Assembly (NCBI GenBank): GCA_039105265.1
Contig: JAPFFF010000078.1
Coordinates: forward strand, 124,001-188,000
Direction: 5' to 3'
Length of the DNA stretch: 64,000 nt
Source: Tritrichomonas musculus
Taxonomy: Eukaryota > Parabasalia > Tritrichomonadida > Tritrichomonadidae
The position numbers and the translations under genes are program-made. This document shows, in pieces, positions 39,451-49,888 of this stretch (its first letter is position 1; the number at the start of each line of letters is the position of its first letter). The notes under the pieces are model-generated. The model was given only the letters and a program-made list of their open reading frames with translations. It was not told the origin of the DNA and searched no databases.

Positions 39451-41241
39451 ATGACATATCAAAACGCACAATTTAAGAATTCAGGAAATGATGAAGGTGA
39501 CATATTAAACTTTTTCAATAATCATTTGAGGACATTAGTACAAAAGAATGGAGGAGATAATACTTTTTCAATTGTTGAGGAATTATGTCATGACAAAGAT
39601 GAACCTATTCCAATTGGTACAAAAACAAAAATAAGATTAACTCATTCTGGTCATACAATCTCCCAAATAGAAAAAGGTTTTATCAAATTAGATTTAGAAT
39701 TGAAACTAAAATTGAAAACACCTTACGCCAATGATAATAGTTTAAACCCTTGTCCACATCTAAATTATATCTTTATTGGTTTCAAAAATGCAGCAGAAAT
39801 TATATCTGAATTACAATTTTGGGTTGATGGAAAATTAATTAGTGGTTATCATCAAAGTGAAATGATTAAAGAAACTTTTGCATATAATTCAATTCGACCA
39901 AAAGATTCCAAAAATAATGCAGCTCATGCTCATTCATTATGGGAAAGTGTCAATTGTATGAGTCCAAATGTTGCAGGTGTTTATGTTCCTCTCATTGCTT
40001 TTACAACCGGAAAATCGGTTCCTGTTCATATGGAATTGAATATCCCATTCACTGATTTATTAGCTTTACAAGCTTGGAGATTGTATCCAAATCGAATTTT
40101 AGGTGAAGTTGAAATAGAAGTCAAATTTTCTCTTGATGCTCTTGTTTGGTGTCAACTTCAACCGAAAAATGTTGGTGAAATCAAAAGATTTTGGGGATGG
40201 GTTGATAAAGGACAAAAAGAATATGACGCGCCAATTTTACCTCTTTTCAATCGCTTTTCACAATACCAAGATGAAATCATAACGGTCAAAAATATTGAAG
40301 CAAAATCGAATACTGACTCAACAATTGAAAATTTCAATGCCATACCTATAGCTTATCATTGTTTGTCCTCTCTTGTGGCTGATAAAAATGCTCTCACATC
40401 AAATTGGTGGGTTGTACAAATGAATAAGCTCGAAATCGCAAATGATGACGTTCGCATTGTCAAATGTCGATCGAATTGTAGTGGATTTGGAGTCAAACCT
40501 GATGTAATTGAATCATTAATGACAACATTACAAGAACCAATCATCATTCCTTCACAAGAATTAACTAAATATCAATTTGATATGAGGGTAACGGGAGGAC
40601 GGATCGATATTTCAAAATCTGTTCCATTAAAGAATGCAACAAATATTACAATGATGTTTCCAGCAAAAACTACTCATTGTACTGTTTATCAAAATGTTAT
40701 GTTAGAGCAATGTTGGTTATCAGTCAATAAAAAGAAATATCCAGAAACTTATTTTGATAATACTTGGGATGGAAGATTTGTTCAATATCAATTAATGGCA
40801 AATGAATTAGATGGAAATATTGAACCAACAGATGAATTGGTTGAATCAATCTCAAAACCAATCAATAATGTTTATCCAAAACATATGACTGTCACTGGAG
40901 ATCCAAAAGAAAAAGAAAGATTTTTATTATGTCCATTTGATAACACAAGTTTTGGAATCAATTTCCAATTAGAACGTGGAAATTCGGGTTTTGTTTTCGA
41001 TGGTGTTGATTCAGGAAATCAAGCAGTATCAATTGAATTTAAAGGAAATTTGATTTCTTCGGATAAAGAGAATGCATATCTCTTTCCAGATATTGATTTG
41101 ACTTCAAATAAAGTGAGCGTAAATGTCACCAAACAAGAACCAATTCCAGAAATGTGGATTTGTTCAGATACTTATTGGACTTGGTCAATACAAGATGGAG
41201 TTCAATATTACCCACGAGGAAGACCAACTGGTTATGACTAA
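39451..41241 (+). CDS. MCP: Major capsid protein 1 (double jelly-roll)
   Basis: 596 aa. Resembles Polinton-type major capsid proteins: HTISQIEKGFIKLDLELKL near 68, the LNIPFTDLLALQAWRLYPN segment near 195, late FGINFQLERGNSGFVFDG near 505 and the end PEMWICSDTYWTWSIQDG. In the family each subunit has two eight-stranded jelly rolls and trimers tile the icosahedral shell. It is directly followed, 31 bp later, by a paralogue with the same opening MTYQNAQF. ATG at 39451 follows CATAAAAACAG. No catalytic residues are expected. Confidence 0.88.
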   Translation: MTYQNAQFKNSGNDEGDILNFFNNHLRTLVQKNGGDNTFSIVEELCHDKDEPIPIGTKTKIRLTHSGHTISQIEKGFIKLDLELKLKLKTPYANDNSLNPCPHLNYIFIGFKNAAEIISELQFWVDGKLISGYHQSEMIKETFAYNSIRPKDSKNNAAHAHSLWESVNCMSPNVAGVYVPLIAFTTGKSVPVHMELNIPFTDLLALQAWRLYPNRILGEVEIEVKFSLDALVWCQLQPKNVGEIKRFWGWVDKGQKEYDAPILPLFNRFSQYQDEIITVKNIEAKSNTDSTIENFNAIPIAYHCLSSLVADKNALTSNWWVVQMNKLEIANDDVRIVKCRSNCSGFGVKPDVIESLMTTLQEPIIIPSQELTKYQFDMRVTGGRIDISKSVPLKNATNITMMFPAKTTHCTVYQNVMLEQCWLSVNKKKYPETYFDNTWDGRFVQYQLMANELDGNIEPTDELVESISKPINNVYPKHMTVTGDPKEKERFLLCPFDNTSFGINFQLERGNSGFVFDGVDSGNQAVSIEFKGNLISSDKENAYLFPDIDLTSNKVSVNVTKQEPIPEMWICSDTYWTWSIQDGVQYYPRGRPTGYD

Positions 41242-41272
41242 GATAAGATCTAAATTTTTTTTGCAAGATCAA

Positions 41273-43108
41273 ATGACTTATCAAAACGCTCAATTTAGAA
41301 ACTTTGGAAACGATGAAGGTGACATATTAAACTTTTTCAATGAACATTTAAGAAATTTGGTAGCAAAAAATGGAGGTGATAATACTTTTGCTATGTATTG
41401 TGAAGATTTCCATGATCATGATATTCCAATTGAAAAATTTTCCGAAAGAACTCGAATAAAACTAACTCACCCAAATCATACAATATCACAAATAGAAAAA
41501 AGTTTTATTGAAATGACAGTTGAATTTGAAGTTGGATTATCAGAGCATTTACCGAAATTAAATTATTTTACAGAAAAAGGATCACCTCCAAATGCCACTT
41601 ATTCAAATCGAGATAGAGCACAAATAAATCAAATATTTGTTGGTTTTAAAGATGCTGTTGAAATTATTGATGAAGCTAGATTTTATGTTGATGGGAAATT
41701 GGTTCAAAATTATCATCAAACAGAAATGATTCGTGAATCTTATGCATATAATTCAATTCGTTCAAAGGAATCAAAACAAAATTCACCTCATTCTCATACG
41801 TTATGGGAAAATGTTTGTAATTTATCTCCTAATGTTTGTGGATGCTACATTCCAATATCTGATTTATGTTGGGAAAATGACCATACGATAAAATGGGTTC
41901 CAATTCGATTAGAGTTAATCATTCCATTCACAGATCAGTTAGCTTTACAAGCTTGGAGATTGTATCCAAATCAAATATTAGGTGAAATAGAAGAAGAAGT
42001 AAGATTTTCTTTGGATGGTTTAGTTTGGTGTCAAGTTCCTCCTCAAAAAGTTGGAGACCGTCAGAAAAAGAAATTGTATTATCAAATGATTGAATATCAT
42101 TCTCCTGAAGTTCCAATAATAAATCGTTTTTTACAAATTGGTCAATTAGGAAAGATTGTTTCATCTTTTGAAGTCAATATTGTTAAAAATAGCGTTGATG
42201 TCTCCAAAATTTTTGCTGGAACATCATCAACACTTTGGAAATTAAATAATTACAATGAGAGCAGTACGACGGCTGAATCAAATACAACAATGAATCAAGT
42301 TTTTTGTGGAGTTATGGAAAATCGTTTAATTGTTAATCCAAAATCAATAAAAATCACAGTTGGACGATCAAATTTGTTTGGATTTGGAATAAAACCATCA
42401 GTTGTTGAAGGATTGATGTCAACTTTACAAGAACCATTAATAATTCCATCTCAAGAATTAACAAGAGTAATTTTTGATACAACTGTCGGAGATGATGAAA
42501 TAAATTTAATTAAATCTATGCCTTTGAAAAATGCAACAAATATAACATTTATGTTTCCAAGATATGCAAATGATATTACAGTATATAGAAATATAATGTA
42601 TGCAAATGTTCGATTAATAATAGATAAGAAATTGTATCCTCAAGTTGAATTTGCTAATACTTGGAATGGAAGATTTGTTCAATATCAATTAATGGCAAAT
42701 GAATTAGATGGAATTGAAGCAACTCCAGAATATTTAGAATCTATTTGTCAACCTCTGAATAACATAATAATTGAAAACTCTCAAATTAGAGGAGATTGGA
42801 ATTTCCACAATAGTTATTATGATGATACAAATTTTGGAATTAATTTCCAATTAGAACGTGGAAATTCGGGTTATGTTTTCGATGGTATAGATACTGATAA
42901 TCATGAAGCTTTAATAAAATTTCATGCTGATTCTATCTTTGATTGGGGTCATCAACTAGAAAATAGTTATCTTTTCCCTACCCACGATTTTTATGGAAGA
43001 AATTTATGTAAACCAGAAATGTGGATTTGTTCTGATACTTATTGGACTTGGTCAATTCAAGATGGAGTTCAATATCATGATGAAGGAGTACCAAGTGGCT
43101 ATAAATAA
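41273..43108 (+). CDS. Major capsid protein 2 (tandem paralogue)
   Basis: 611 aa from the ATG at 41273, chosen because MTYQNAQFRNFGNDEG aligns with the start of capsid protein 1; the frame remains open upstream but that part lies over the first gene. Shared landmarks: HTISQIEKSFIE, FTDQLALQAWRLYPN, GRFVQYQLMANELDG, FGINFQLERGNSGYVFDG, PEMWICSDTYWTWSIQDG. The ends are close to copy 1, while the middle (loops) differs strongly. This fits an old duplication with conserved core strands and changed surface. Both copies appear whole, so a shell with two capsid types or alternate use is possible. Confidence 0.88.
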   Translation: MTYQNAQFRNFGNDEGDILNFFNEHLRNLVAKNGGDNTFAMYCEDFHDHDIPIEKFSERTRIKLTHPNHTISQIEKSFIEMTVEFEVGLSEHLPKLNYFTEKGSPPNATYSNRDRAQINQIFVGFKDAVEIIDEARFYVDGKLVQNYHQTEMIRESYAYNSIRSKESKQNSPHSHTLWENVCNLSPNVCGCYIPISDLCWENDHTIKWVPIRLELIIPFTDQLALQAWRLYPNQILGEIEEEVRFSLDGLVWCQVPPQKVGDRQKKKLYYQMIEYHSPEVPIINRFLQIGQLGKIVSSFEVNIVKNSVDVSKIFAGTSSTLWKLNNYNESSTTAESNTTMNQVFCGVMENRLIVNPKSIKITVGRSNLFGFGIKPSVVEGLMSTLQEPLIIPSQELTRVIFDTTVGDDEINLIKSMPLKNATNITFMFPRYANDITVYRNIMYANVRLIIDKKLYPQVEFANTWNGRFVQYQLMANELDGIEATPEYLESICQPLNNIIIENSQIRGDWNFHNSYYDDTNFGINFQLERGNSGYVFDGIDTDNHEALIKFHADSIFDWGHQLENSYLFPTHDFYGRNLCKPEMWICSDTYWTWSIQDGVQYHDEGVPSGYK

Positions 43109-43132
43109 AGATTTTTATTTGAATAGAAAAAT

Positions 43133-43618
43133 ATGTCGACATTAATTTCATATAACATTGATCCAAATTTAAATATTCAACCATTAAAAATTCATAAAAC
43201 TTATTACCCTGTTCAAGGTTGGAAACTATCAACAAAGGAACAACAAGAACAAAATTTATCAGAATGTTTAACGGTTGATCACTTTTATTTGGAAAACGAT
43301 AGATTTGCTTTTAAATATCCATCAGAGTTTCATACTCCAACTCAAGGTCAAGAACGGTATATTATATTTCAATATTGTTATTGTGTTGTTAATAAGCATA
43401 CTGCATCAAATTATACAGTTCATGCAAGTTTTGTTCCTCGAAATAATTATTGTGATAGTTTAGTTTATGTTGCAAATTTACAAGTTCCTGATGATAATAG
43501 AAAATATTTAATTGATTCGAATGTCAAACAAGGTTTTATGGTTTGGTTTAAAGATACAGAAACAAGAAAAATAATAGTTCCTGATTATTTCATTTTGTTC
43601 TTGAAATTAGAATATTGA
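43133..43618 (+). CDS. Penton/minor capsid protein candidate
   Basis: 161 aa, beta-rich throughout (YIIFQYCYCVVNK, YTVHASFVPRN, GFMVWFKDTETRK), with no signal peptide or helix bundles. This size and make-up fits a single jelly-roll penton, which Polintons encode next to the major capsid gene. It starts 24 bp after capsid gene 2 in the same direction. The leader TTTTTATTTGAATAGAAAA resembles those of other virion genes. The role is inferred from fold type and position. Confidence 0.6.
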   Translation: MSTLISYNIDPNLNIQPLKIHKTYYPVQGWKLSTKEQQEQNLSECLTVDHFYLENDRFAFKYPSEFHTPTQGQERYIIFQYCYCVVNKHTASNYTVHASFVPRNNYCDSLVYVANLQVPDDNRKYLIDSNVKQGFMVWFKDTETRKIIVPDYFILFLKLEY

Positions 43619-43653
43619 ATCAATTTTATTTTTGGTGCGAAAATAAAAATTTA

Positions 43654-45846
43654 ATGACAGGTGTTTGGACCGATACAGATTTCAAATTAATGACTGCAAG
43701 TGGTGTGACTGATTCGAGTTTATTTGTGTTGAAAGAAAATGGTGAGGCGTCAAATTTAACAATAAAATACCCAAAAGATGAGGAAGAGAAAAAGAAAGGA
43801 GAAAGAACAGCAACAATCAAGTCCGATGAAATTGTTGAAGAGTTGCAGACTTTGGATGGACGAACACAAAAATTCTATCCATCAGGTTCTGCAAAATCAA
43901 ATTTAGAGATGTATGGAAACAGTGGGAAGTCTATATTAGCTGGAAAAATTGTTGATTATGTACTCGATAATCAAGATAACTCAAAAACTAAATTTGTTTT
44001 GAAAGATGGTGGTACAGTTCAAAATTTAAAAATTAAATTTAATCTTTTAGAGGGATCAACTGGATATAATAGTGAACTGACTTCTGATAAATTAGGGAGA
44101 GATCTTACTTCAGTTGTGAATAAAACGGAAAATTTAAGTACAGCATTGAAAGGAGCAACTGGAAATTTTATGTTAAATTCTTCGGACAATAAAATTCAAA
44201 TATCAACAAATGCCCTTGTGAAATTTTTCAATCTCTGGAAAAAAATAAATTTATCTTACCCATCAGATGATGATCCAGATAATATCCAAGATTTAGGAAA
44301 TCATGTAACTTTTTCAGAACCACTATATCTTTCCGAAGTTTTACGATTTCCAGTAATAATGCCGAATCCAAAAAAACCGATCGATGATGATGGAACCATT
44401 AAAGATTATCAATATATATTGGATCTTCAATTTCTCGCAAAAGCAATCTTTTGGAATATGAGAAGTGAAATTAATCAAAATCAATATGTAATGGCAAAAA
44501 TAGGAGCTCCAAAGACTTTTCGAGCTGCACCTCAATTATTAACAGAAGATCCGCAAACAATCACAATTGAGTCCTATGAGAAGATGCTGCAAAAAAATGA
44601 AGATGATTGGAAATTGTATATGGATTATATATTTTCTCAATTGAATCAAAGTTTTGAAGATCAACTTGAATACTTAATTGATAACAAAGAATTTGGTAAA
44701 TTTTGGAGAAATTCAATATTTGTCGAAAATAATTTAAATAATATTCCATTACAACCATTACGACCTCAAACATTAGCAGGGTATGGATTTATAACTTTTG
44801 ATATGAGTAATCTTGAAGCTGCTGATGGTGTTATGTTAACTTCTTTTATATCAGCCGAATACAATAATTCATCATTAATAATTACCATTTATGATTATGA
44901 GAGTTCACATTTTATTTTCCATATCTTTGATCGAAAACGTTCAAAGATAAACTATCAAATTAAATTCATTGATTATGTTATCGAATGTAAAATAACAAAT
45001 AATGAATTAATTGTTAAATCAAATCAAAATAATATAGAAAGTTCATCATTTGTAATTGAAAATCATAACCTAAAAATAACCTTAAATGGTATATTTGAAC
45101 TAAAATTAGAAGAAACTGAAGCCGATAAAAAATATTGTGAAGAACACCAATATGAAACAGATTCTGGAGAGGAAAGAAATTTAGAAAATCGAATTGTTGG
45201 TTATTACCTTGCTCCTTTGAATGAGAATTTCAAAAATTATTTAACCACTCTTGGGTCATCATCAGGTTCTGTAGATTTTGATACATTAACTAGAATCACA
45301 AATTTAGAAAATACAATGAAAAATTATACAGAAAGGGTATCAACCTTAGAATCAAATGTTGATCAAATTGGAAATGTATTTTCTGCTGATACTACTGAGA
45401 GTCAAGAATATCGAAATAAAGAAGGTTTTGTCATAAATAATAAAGCTCAAACATTGGCATTAAATGAGGAAAAACCAGTTGTATTAACATTTGAAGAAAA
45501 ATTAAAGAAATGGCAAGACGAAGAACTAGATCAATTAAAATGGTTAAATCAAGGAATCAAAGAGATTTGGTCATTTTGTGCTGGTCTTTCAGAAGATTTA
45601 TCTCGATTAGAAGAGAATCAATGTCAATGTGGAGGTAATAATAATAATGAGAATGAGAATGTTGATGAAATATTAACTGCTTTGGAACGTAAATGTCAAA
45701 ATATTGAAACTGATCTAACGTTTGAAAATTTGACAACCGAGAATCGAATTATGATCTTAGAAGATAAAACTAAAAATATTGAATGTGATAAATTTTATGA
45801 TAGTAGAATTCAGTTATTAGAAGAAAAATGTTCCACAATTGAGTAA
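43654..45846 (+). CDS. Fibre/coiled-coil virion protein
   Basis: 730 aa from ATG 43654 (MTGVWTDTDFKLMTASG). The first 160 residues are beta-rich, Ser/Thr/Gly/Lys-rich; the middle contains a long possible beta domain (GYGFITFDMSN ... FIFHIFDRKRS); the C-terminal 150 residues have heptads (LENTMKNYTERVSTLESNV) and a Cys pair in QCQCGG. It may form trimeric fibres or connect to the penton. It overlaps no known family in my reading. The next gene starts 28 bp later in another frame. Confidence 0.6.
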   Translation: MTGVWTDTDFKLMTASGVTDSSLFVLKENGEASNLTIKYPKDEEEKKKGERTATIKSDEIVEELQTLDGRTQKFYPSGSAKSNLEMYGNSGKSILAGKIVDYVLDNQDNSKTKFVLKDGGTVQNLKIKFNLLEGSTGYNSELTSDKLGRDLTSVVNKTENLSTALKGATGNFMLNSSDNKIQISTNALVKFFNLWKKINLSYPSDDDPDNIQDLGNHVTFSEPLYLSEVLRFPVIMPNPKKPIDDDGTIKDYQYILDLQFLAKAIFWNMRSEINQNQYVMAKIGAPKTFRAAPQLLTEDPQTITIESYEKMLQKNEDDWKLYMDYIFSQLNQSFEDQLEYLIDNKEFGKFWRNSIFVENNLNNIPLQPLRPQTLAGYGFITFDMSNLEAADGVMLTSFISAEYNNSSLIITIYDYESSHFIFHIFDRKRSKINYQIKFIDYVIECKITNNELIVKSNQNNIESSSFVIENHNLKITLNGIFELKLEETEADKKYCEEHQYETDSGEERNLENRIVGYYLAPLNENFKNYLTTLGSSSGSVDFDTLTRITNLENTMKNYTERVSTLESNVDQIGNVFSADTTESQEYRNKEGFVINNKAQTLALNEEKPVVLTFEEKLKKWQDEELDQLKWLNQGIKEIWSFCAGLSEDLSRLEENQCQCGGNNNNENENVDEILTALERKCQNIETDLTFENLTTENRIMILEDKTKNIECDKFYDSRIQLLEEKCSTIE

Positions 45847-45874
45847 ATCTTATTTTTGTTGCAAATGTAAAAAA

Positions 45875-48800
45875 ATGCTGACTAAATTTAAAGGCGATAT
45901 TCAATTTAAAGTAGATGGTAAAACATATTTAGGTTCTCAATTGTTAACATCAAAATCGAATGAGTTTGAAACTGTTGAAGGTTTTTCTGATTATCACGTG
46001 ACTAGAGATGCATTAACGGTTGAAGATGAAAAATTAAATATACAAATGAATGATGATGATATAACAAAACTATTACAAATCGATGATAAGACAGAAGTAT
46101 TTAAAATCAATTTGAGAAAGAATGTTTTCTTAGATAGTGAAGGAAAATATATTTATCAATTATCAATTTATGTTTTGAATAAAAATTTCGTATGTCCATG
46201 TGTAACAGCTGCTGAAGATAAAAAAGTGACAATTACTGAAGAAACATCAACAACTCCATACATAAAAGTTGATAAGAATTTAAGTCTTGATTTGAAATCT
46301 TTGTACATTAATGGTGAAATTAGTATTATTTATCAATTACCTTTAAATCATTTGAAATCAACATTACCTTCCATCAAATGTGATATCATAGATTCTAGAA
46401 ATAGTTTGAAATTACATGAATCTGATAACTTATATTTATACAAACCAAGTATAATCACTGAAGAACAAATTTTTGATAGAAATTCAGTAACCGATGAAAA
46501 ATCAAATTTCAAAGATTGTTATAAAATGGTTTTCAAAATTCCAACTGATTATCAAATTCCAACTGGTTTAAAATTTGAATTCAAAGATTATTGTTTTGGA
46601 AATCAATGGAGTTTAACCTATGATGGTGAAAAATGGAGTGGTTTGAATGTTCAAGGTCATATCACAGGAAAAATTATTAATAAACGTAATTTACAAGTTC
46701 CAGGGAAAGGTGAAACAAAATATCAAGAAAGAGATGGAGCAGAAATAATGATGAGAAGATCAAAATGGAATACTTATGCAGTTCATAAAAGATGGGATTA
46801 TACTTGGGGTGAATCTGAAAATCCAATTGAAAAACTTTTTCAAGATTCTGATGTTCAAACAAAAATATTATTAAAAGATGGTACTGAAATTGATGGAGGT
46901 GAAAAAGGTTTGACCTTTGTAAGAGAATATCTTCCAGTTGGATGGACAGAAGGAAATCTAAGATATGATTGTTGTGTAATTCGAGCTTATATTAATAAAT
47001 ATACCGAAGTAAAAGACAATTTACAATTTGATAATTGGGATCGAGTATATTTAGATTTGAAACTCTCATTTACCAAAGAATGGAATAGATTAAGTTTTTA
47101 CCCATCAAATTTGTATACTGGACATGGTGATTATGATAAAAATTATTTTAGTCTCAGAGGTGATTTGGATACAATTGAGAAATTAAATTGTCATGAATTT
47201 GGTCAATTTGGAGTTAACAATCAAGATATTGCAATTTATTTATTTAAAGATTTAGTAGATCCAATTGAAGAAATTAATTGGGATAAAAATACTAATCCAT
47301 TTGAATATATAATTAATCAACAATATTATGAAGTGAGTCCAAATCCAAATGCAGCAACTACTTTATATACAGATTACAACATAACTTCATCAAAAATTAT
47401 TACAGCAGACAATATTACAACAATGAGATCAGATTTGAATTTAGTTTCGAACACAGTTGATGTTGTTTCTGTTGATGTTGATAATTTAGATAAATCAGTT
47501 GAAGGTTTGAAATCAAGAATGGCATTAACTGAACAAATTACTGAAAAATTAGAAGCTGATATTGACAAAATTAGATTAAAACAAAAAATTCAAATGGTTG
47601 CAGGAATGTTAGCTTTTAGTGCAAATGGTCTAATATTTGGTGCAGAAAAAATTACTAGTTGTGTATCTGGTTTATGGAAACAATTTGTTCAATCTCGTCA
47701 AGAAATGGAATTACCTGATTTATCAAGAAGTATTGGAGTATCATTAAATAGTGTTAGAAATTGGTGTGAATCAGGTCCAACAGAAATTCCAGTATTTGAT
47801 GAAAAAGAAGAAGAAATGATTATGACTGTTGGGGGTGCAAAATTATTAACTTATTCATTTAGAGATTCAATGAAGAAACCATTATTGAAAATTGTAGATA
47901 AAATTGAAGAAATTGAAAGTGATTATATTTCCAGAAGTGAACTAACAAGAATGGATACAATTGATATTGTTACTTATTATCAAGATGAACAAGCTGCAGT
48001 TTTATTTCAAGCAGAAGATGAATTAAAAAATGGTATTTGTGTATTTAAATTATTCACATCTGAAGGTCAAAAACGATTATATATCAAAATTGAACAAGGT
48101 ACAATAACTGATTATAAAGGAGTTGATACAACAACAACAATAGATAGCATCACAATTGAAGGTCTTCCAAAATCGGAAGAATATCGTACAAAATATTTAT
48201 CCAATATTCGTAAAATTGATAAAAATATAATTATAACAGGAGAAAATACTGACTATAAGATTGCTGGATGTATCATTGAAAACAATACATTTATGAGACT
48301 TTTAGTTGAGAAAACTCCAGCTGATATTGCTTATTTATCTGATATTGAAGCTTTAGATGAAAAAATAAATGCATTAGCAGTCAATAGTCATCAAAATGAT
48401 GTTGCAATGTTTAGTCTTGAATATCCAACAACTGACGAAGTAAATACTGCTTTAGAAACTATTCAACAAGAATTAGCTAAGAAACCAAATATTGAAGAAT
48501 TATATACGAAAGAAGAAGCAGATGCAAAATATCGAAGCAAAAATGATTTGATATATAAAGATGCAGTCGATGTGCCTTTTGAAAATGTCCAAGATAATTC
48601 AGGATCGTGGGAAGTCAAAATAACATTGACTAGGGGAATTCGCCTTGTTGGAACAATATCAAATAACGATGGCTTTGTAAAAGAGTTTGATTATTTGTTT
48701 GATTATAATGGTGTTATTACTGAAGATGGAGTTAATGTCGATGTTGAAATTGATGGAACAACCTATAACTTGACCTATTATAAAAACGATAGATTTGGTC

Positions 48801-49867
48801 AATGCTTTTACATCGATAATGGGGAAGACTCTTTTGATACCAAATTAATATTAGCGGAAAAAATATTGAAGCAAGATAAAATAGCATTAAAAAGTGAAAT
48901 CCCTGATGATTATGCTTATTCAAAAAGTGAATCCGATGAAAAATATCGAAGCAAAACTGATTTGAAAGTTGGGAATAAAATTATTCTACCAATAACAAAC
49001 GGCCCTTACGAACCAGAACATTTGCTTGGTGATTTCTTTTCTACTTCCTTCATTCCATTCCAAGAAGGTGCTCACTTGGTTGGTGTGACTGGCTCAAATG
49101 TAAATGAGGAATTTGATATCATATTCAAGACGGAAAGTACAAAAAACATACACGATACAATTGCTCATGTTATGGATATAAGTGTTGGCTCGTTTTATTG
49201 GGAAGAAGCAACAGGTGTACTTTATAATTACTCTGGAACATATCCAGTACGAGTTACTCTAGCTGAATTTGGTGAAGAAGATCAAATAGCATTGAAAAGT
49301 GAAATTCCTGAACCTGTTGATTTGACCAATTATGCATTGAAAAGTGAAAATGATGAACTGAAGACAAGGATAGATAATACATCCAAATCTCAACAAGATT
49401 TAGCTATTCTCGTAGGCGAACATGTTTCTAGTATCGTATCGATAAATAGCAAAATTTCAAATTTAGAGAGAGAGAATGCAGCATTAAAGGCCGCTATAGC
49501 GAATTGTAAAATAGTGACTGAACATCGATTAATAACAGATAATGATTACACTCAAGAAGAATTTGATACATATACTTTCATTCATTTTCAAAAAGAAATT
49601 GCAAATAGTGGATTTTTGAACCTTGCTGTTTATTTCGAGGATCTGCCTGATGGACGAATTGGATTACGAAATGAGAATGGAACTTGGACAGTTGTTACTT
49701 ATGATAGTTCAAGTCATTATACGATAGAAGTCATTTATTATACTGATAATTTGAATCATCCATTTCCTTATTATTTGAAGTTGAATCACATAAAAGGAAT
49801 CAATTGTGTTGTTGAAGATACAACATTACAAGTCATCGAAAATAAAATTGAATTTCCAGATTTGTAA
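45875..49867 (+). CDS. Large fibre protein with phage-tail-like repeats
   Basis: 1330 aa, ATG 45875. N-terminal 500 residues are an ordered, Tyr/Asp-rich region that matches the fossil at 6650-9480. A hydrophobic helix (MVAGMLAFSANGLIFGAEK) lies near 575-595. After residue 850 come units with ELYTKEEADAKYRSK and YAYSKSESDEKYRSK, each followed by a beta-rich module of about 100 residues; YTKxEADAKY is a hallmark linker of phage tail fibres. A coiled-coil piece (ISNLERENAALKAAI) precedes the last beta domain. Probably the receptor-binding fibre. How phage-like linkers came here (transfer or convergence) is open. Confidence 0.75.
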   Translation: MLTKFKGDIQFKVDGKTYLGSQLLTSKSNEFETVEGFSDYHVTRDALTVEDEKLNIQMNDDDITKLLQIDDKTEVFKINLRKNVFLDSEGKYIYQLSIYVLNKNFVCPCVTAAEDKKVTITEETSTTPYIKVDKNLSLDLKSLYINGEISIIYQLPLNHLKSTLPSIKCDIIDSRNSLKLHESDNLYLYKPSIITEEQIFDRNSVTDEKSNFKDCYKMVFKIPTDYQIPTGLKFEFKDYCFGNQWSLTYDGEKWSGLNVQGHITGKIINKRNLQVPGKGETKYQERDGAEIMMRRSKWNTYAVHKRWDYTWGESENPIEKLFQDSDVQTKILLKDGTEIDGGEKGLTFVREYLPVGWTEGNLRYDCCVIRAYINKYTEVKDNLQFDNWDRVYLDLKLSFTKEWNRLSFYPSNLYTGHGDYDKNYFSLRGDLDTIEKLNCHEFGQFGVNNQDIAIYLFKDLVDPIEEINWDKNTNPFEYIINQQYYEVSPNPNAATTLYTDYNITSSKIITADNITTMRSDLNLVSNTVDVVSVDVDNLDKSVEGLKSRMALTEQITEKLEADIDKIRLKQKIQMVAGMLAFSANGLIFGAEKITSCVSGLWKQFVQSRQEMELPDLSRSIGVSLNSVRNWCESGPTEIPVFDEKEEEMIMTVGGAKLLTYSFRDSMKKPLLKIVDKIEEIESDYISRSELTRMDTIDIVTYYQDEQAAVLFQAEDELKNGICVFKLFTSEGQKRLYIKIEQGTITDYKGVDTTTTIDSITIEGLPKSEEYRTKYLSNIRKIDKNIIITGENTDYKIAGCIIENNTFMRLLVEKTPADIAYLSDIEALDEKINALAVNSHQNDVAMFSLEYPTTDEVNTALETIQQELAKKPNIEELYTKEEADAKYRSKNDLIYKDAVDVPFENVQDNSGSWEVKITLTRGIRLVGTISNNDGFVKEFDYLFDYNGVITEDGVNVDVEIDGTTYNLTYYKNDRFGQCFYIDNGEDSFDTKLILAEKILKQDKIALKSEIPDDYAYSKSESDEKYRSKTDLKVGNKIILPITNGPYEPEHLLGDFFSTSFIPFQEGAHLVGVTGSNVNEEFDIIFKTESTKNIHDTIAHVMDISVGSFYWEEATGVLYNYSGTYPVRVTLAEFGEEDQIALKSEIPEPVDLTNYALKSENDELKTRIDNTSKSQQDLAILVGEHVSSIVSINSKISNLERENAALKAAIANCKIVTEHRLITDNDYTQEEFDTYTFIHFQKEIANSGFLNLAVYFEDLPDGRIGLRNENGTWTVVTYDSSSHYTIEVIYYTDNLNHPFPYYLKLNHIKGINCVVEDTTLQVIENKIEFPDL

Positions 49868-49888
49868 AAAAATATTTGATAATCTCTC

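Noticed and set aside
41123-41272. N-terminal extension of capsid protein 2
   Set aside because: It lies over the end of capsid gene 1 in another frame, and the paralogue starts MTYQNAQF.
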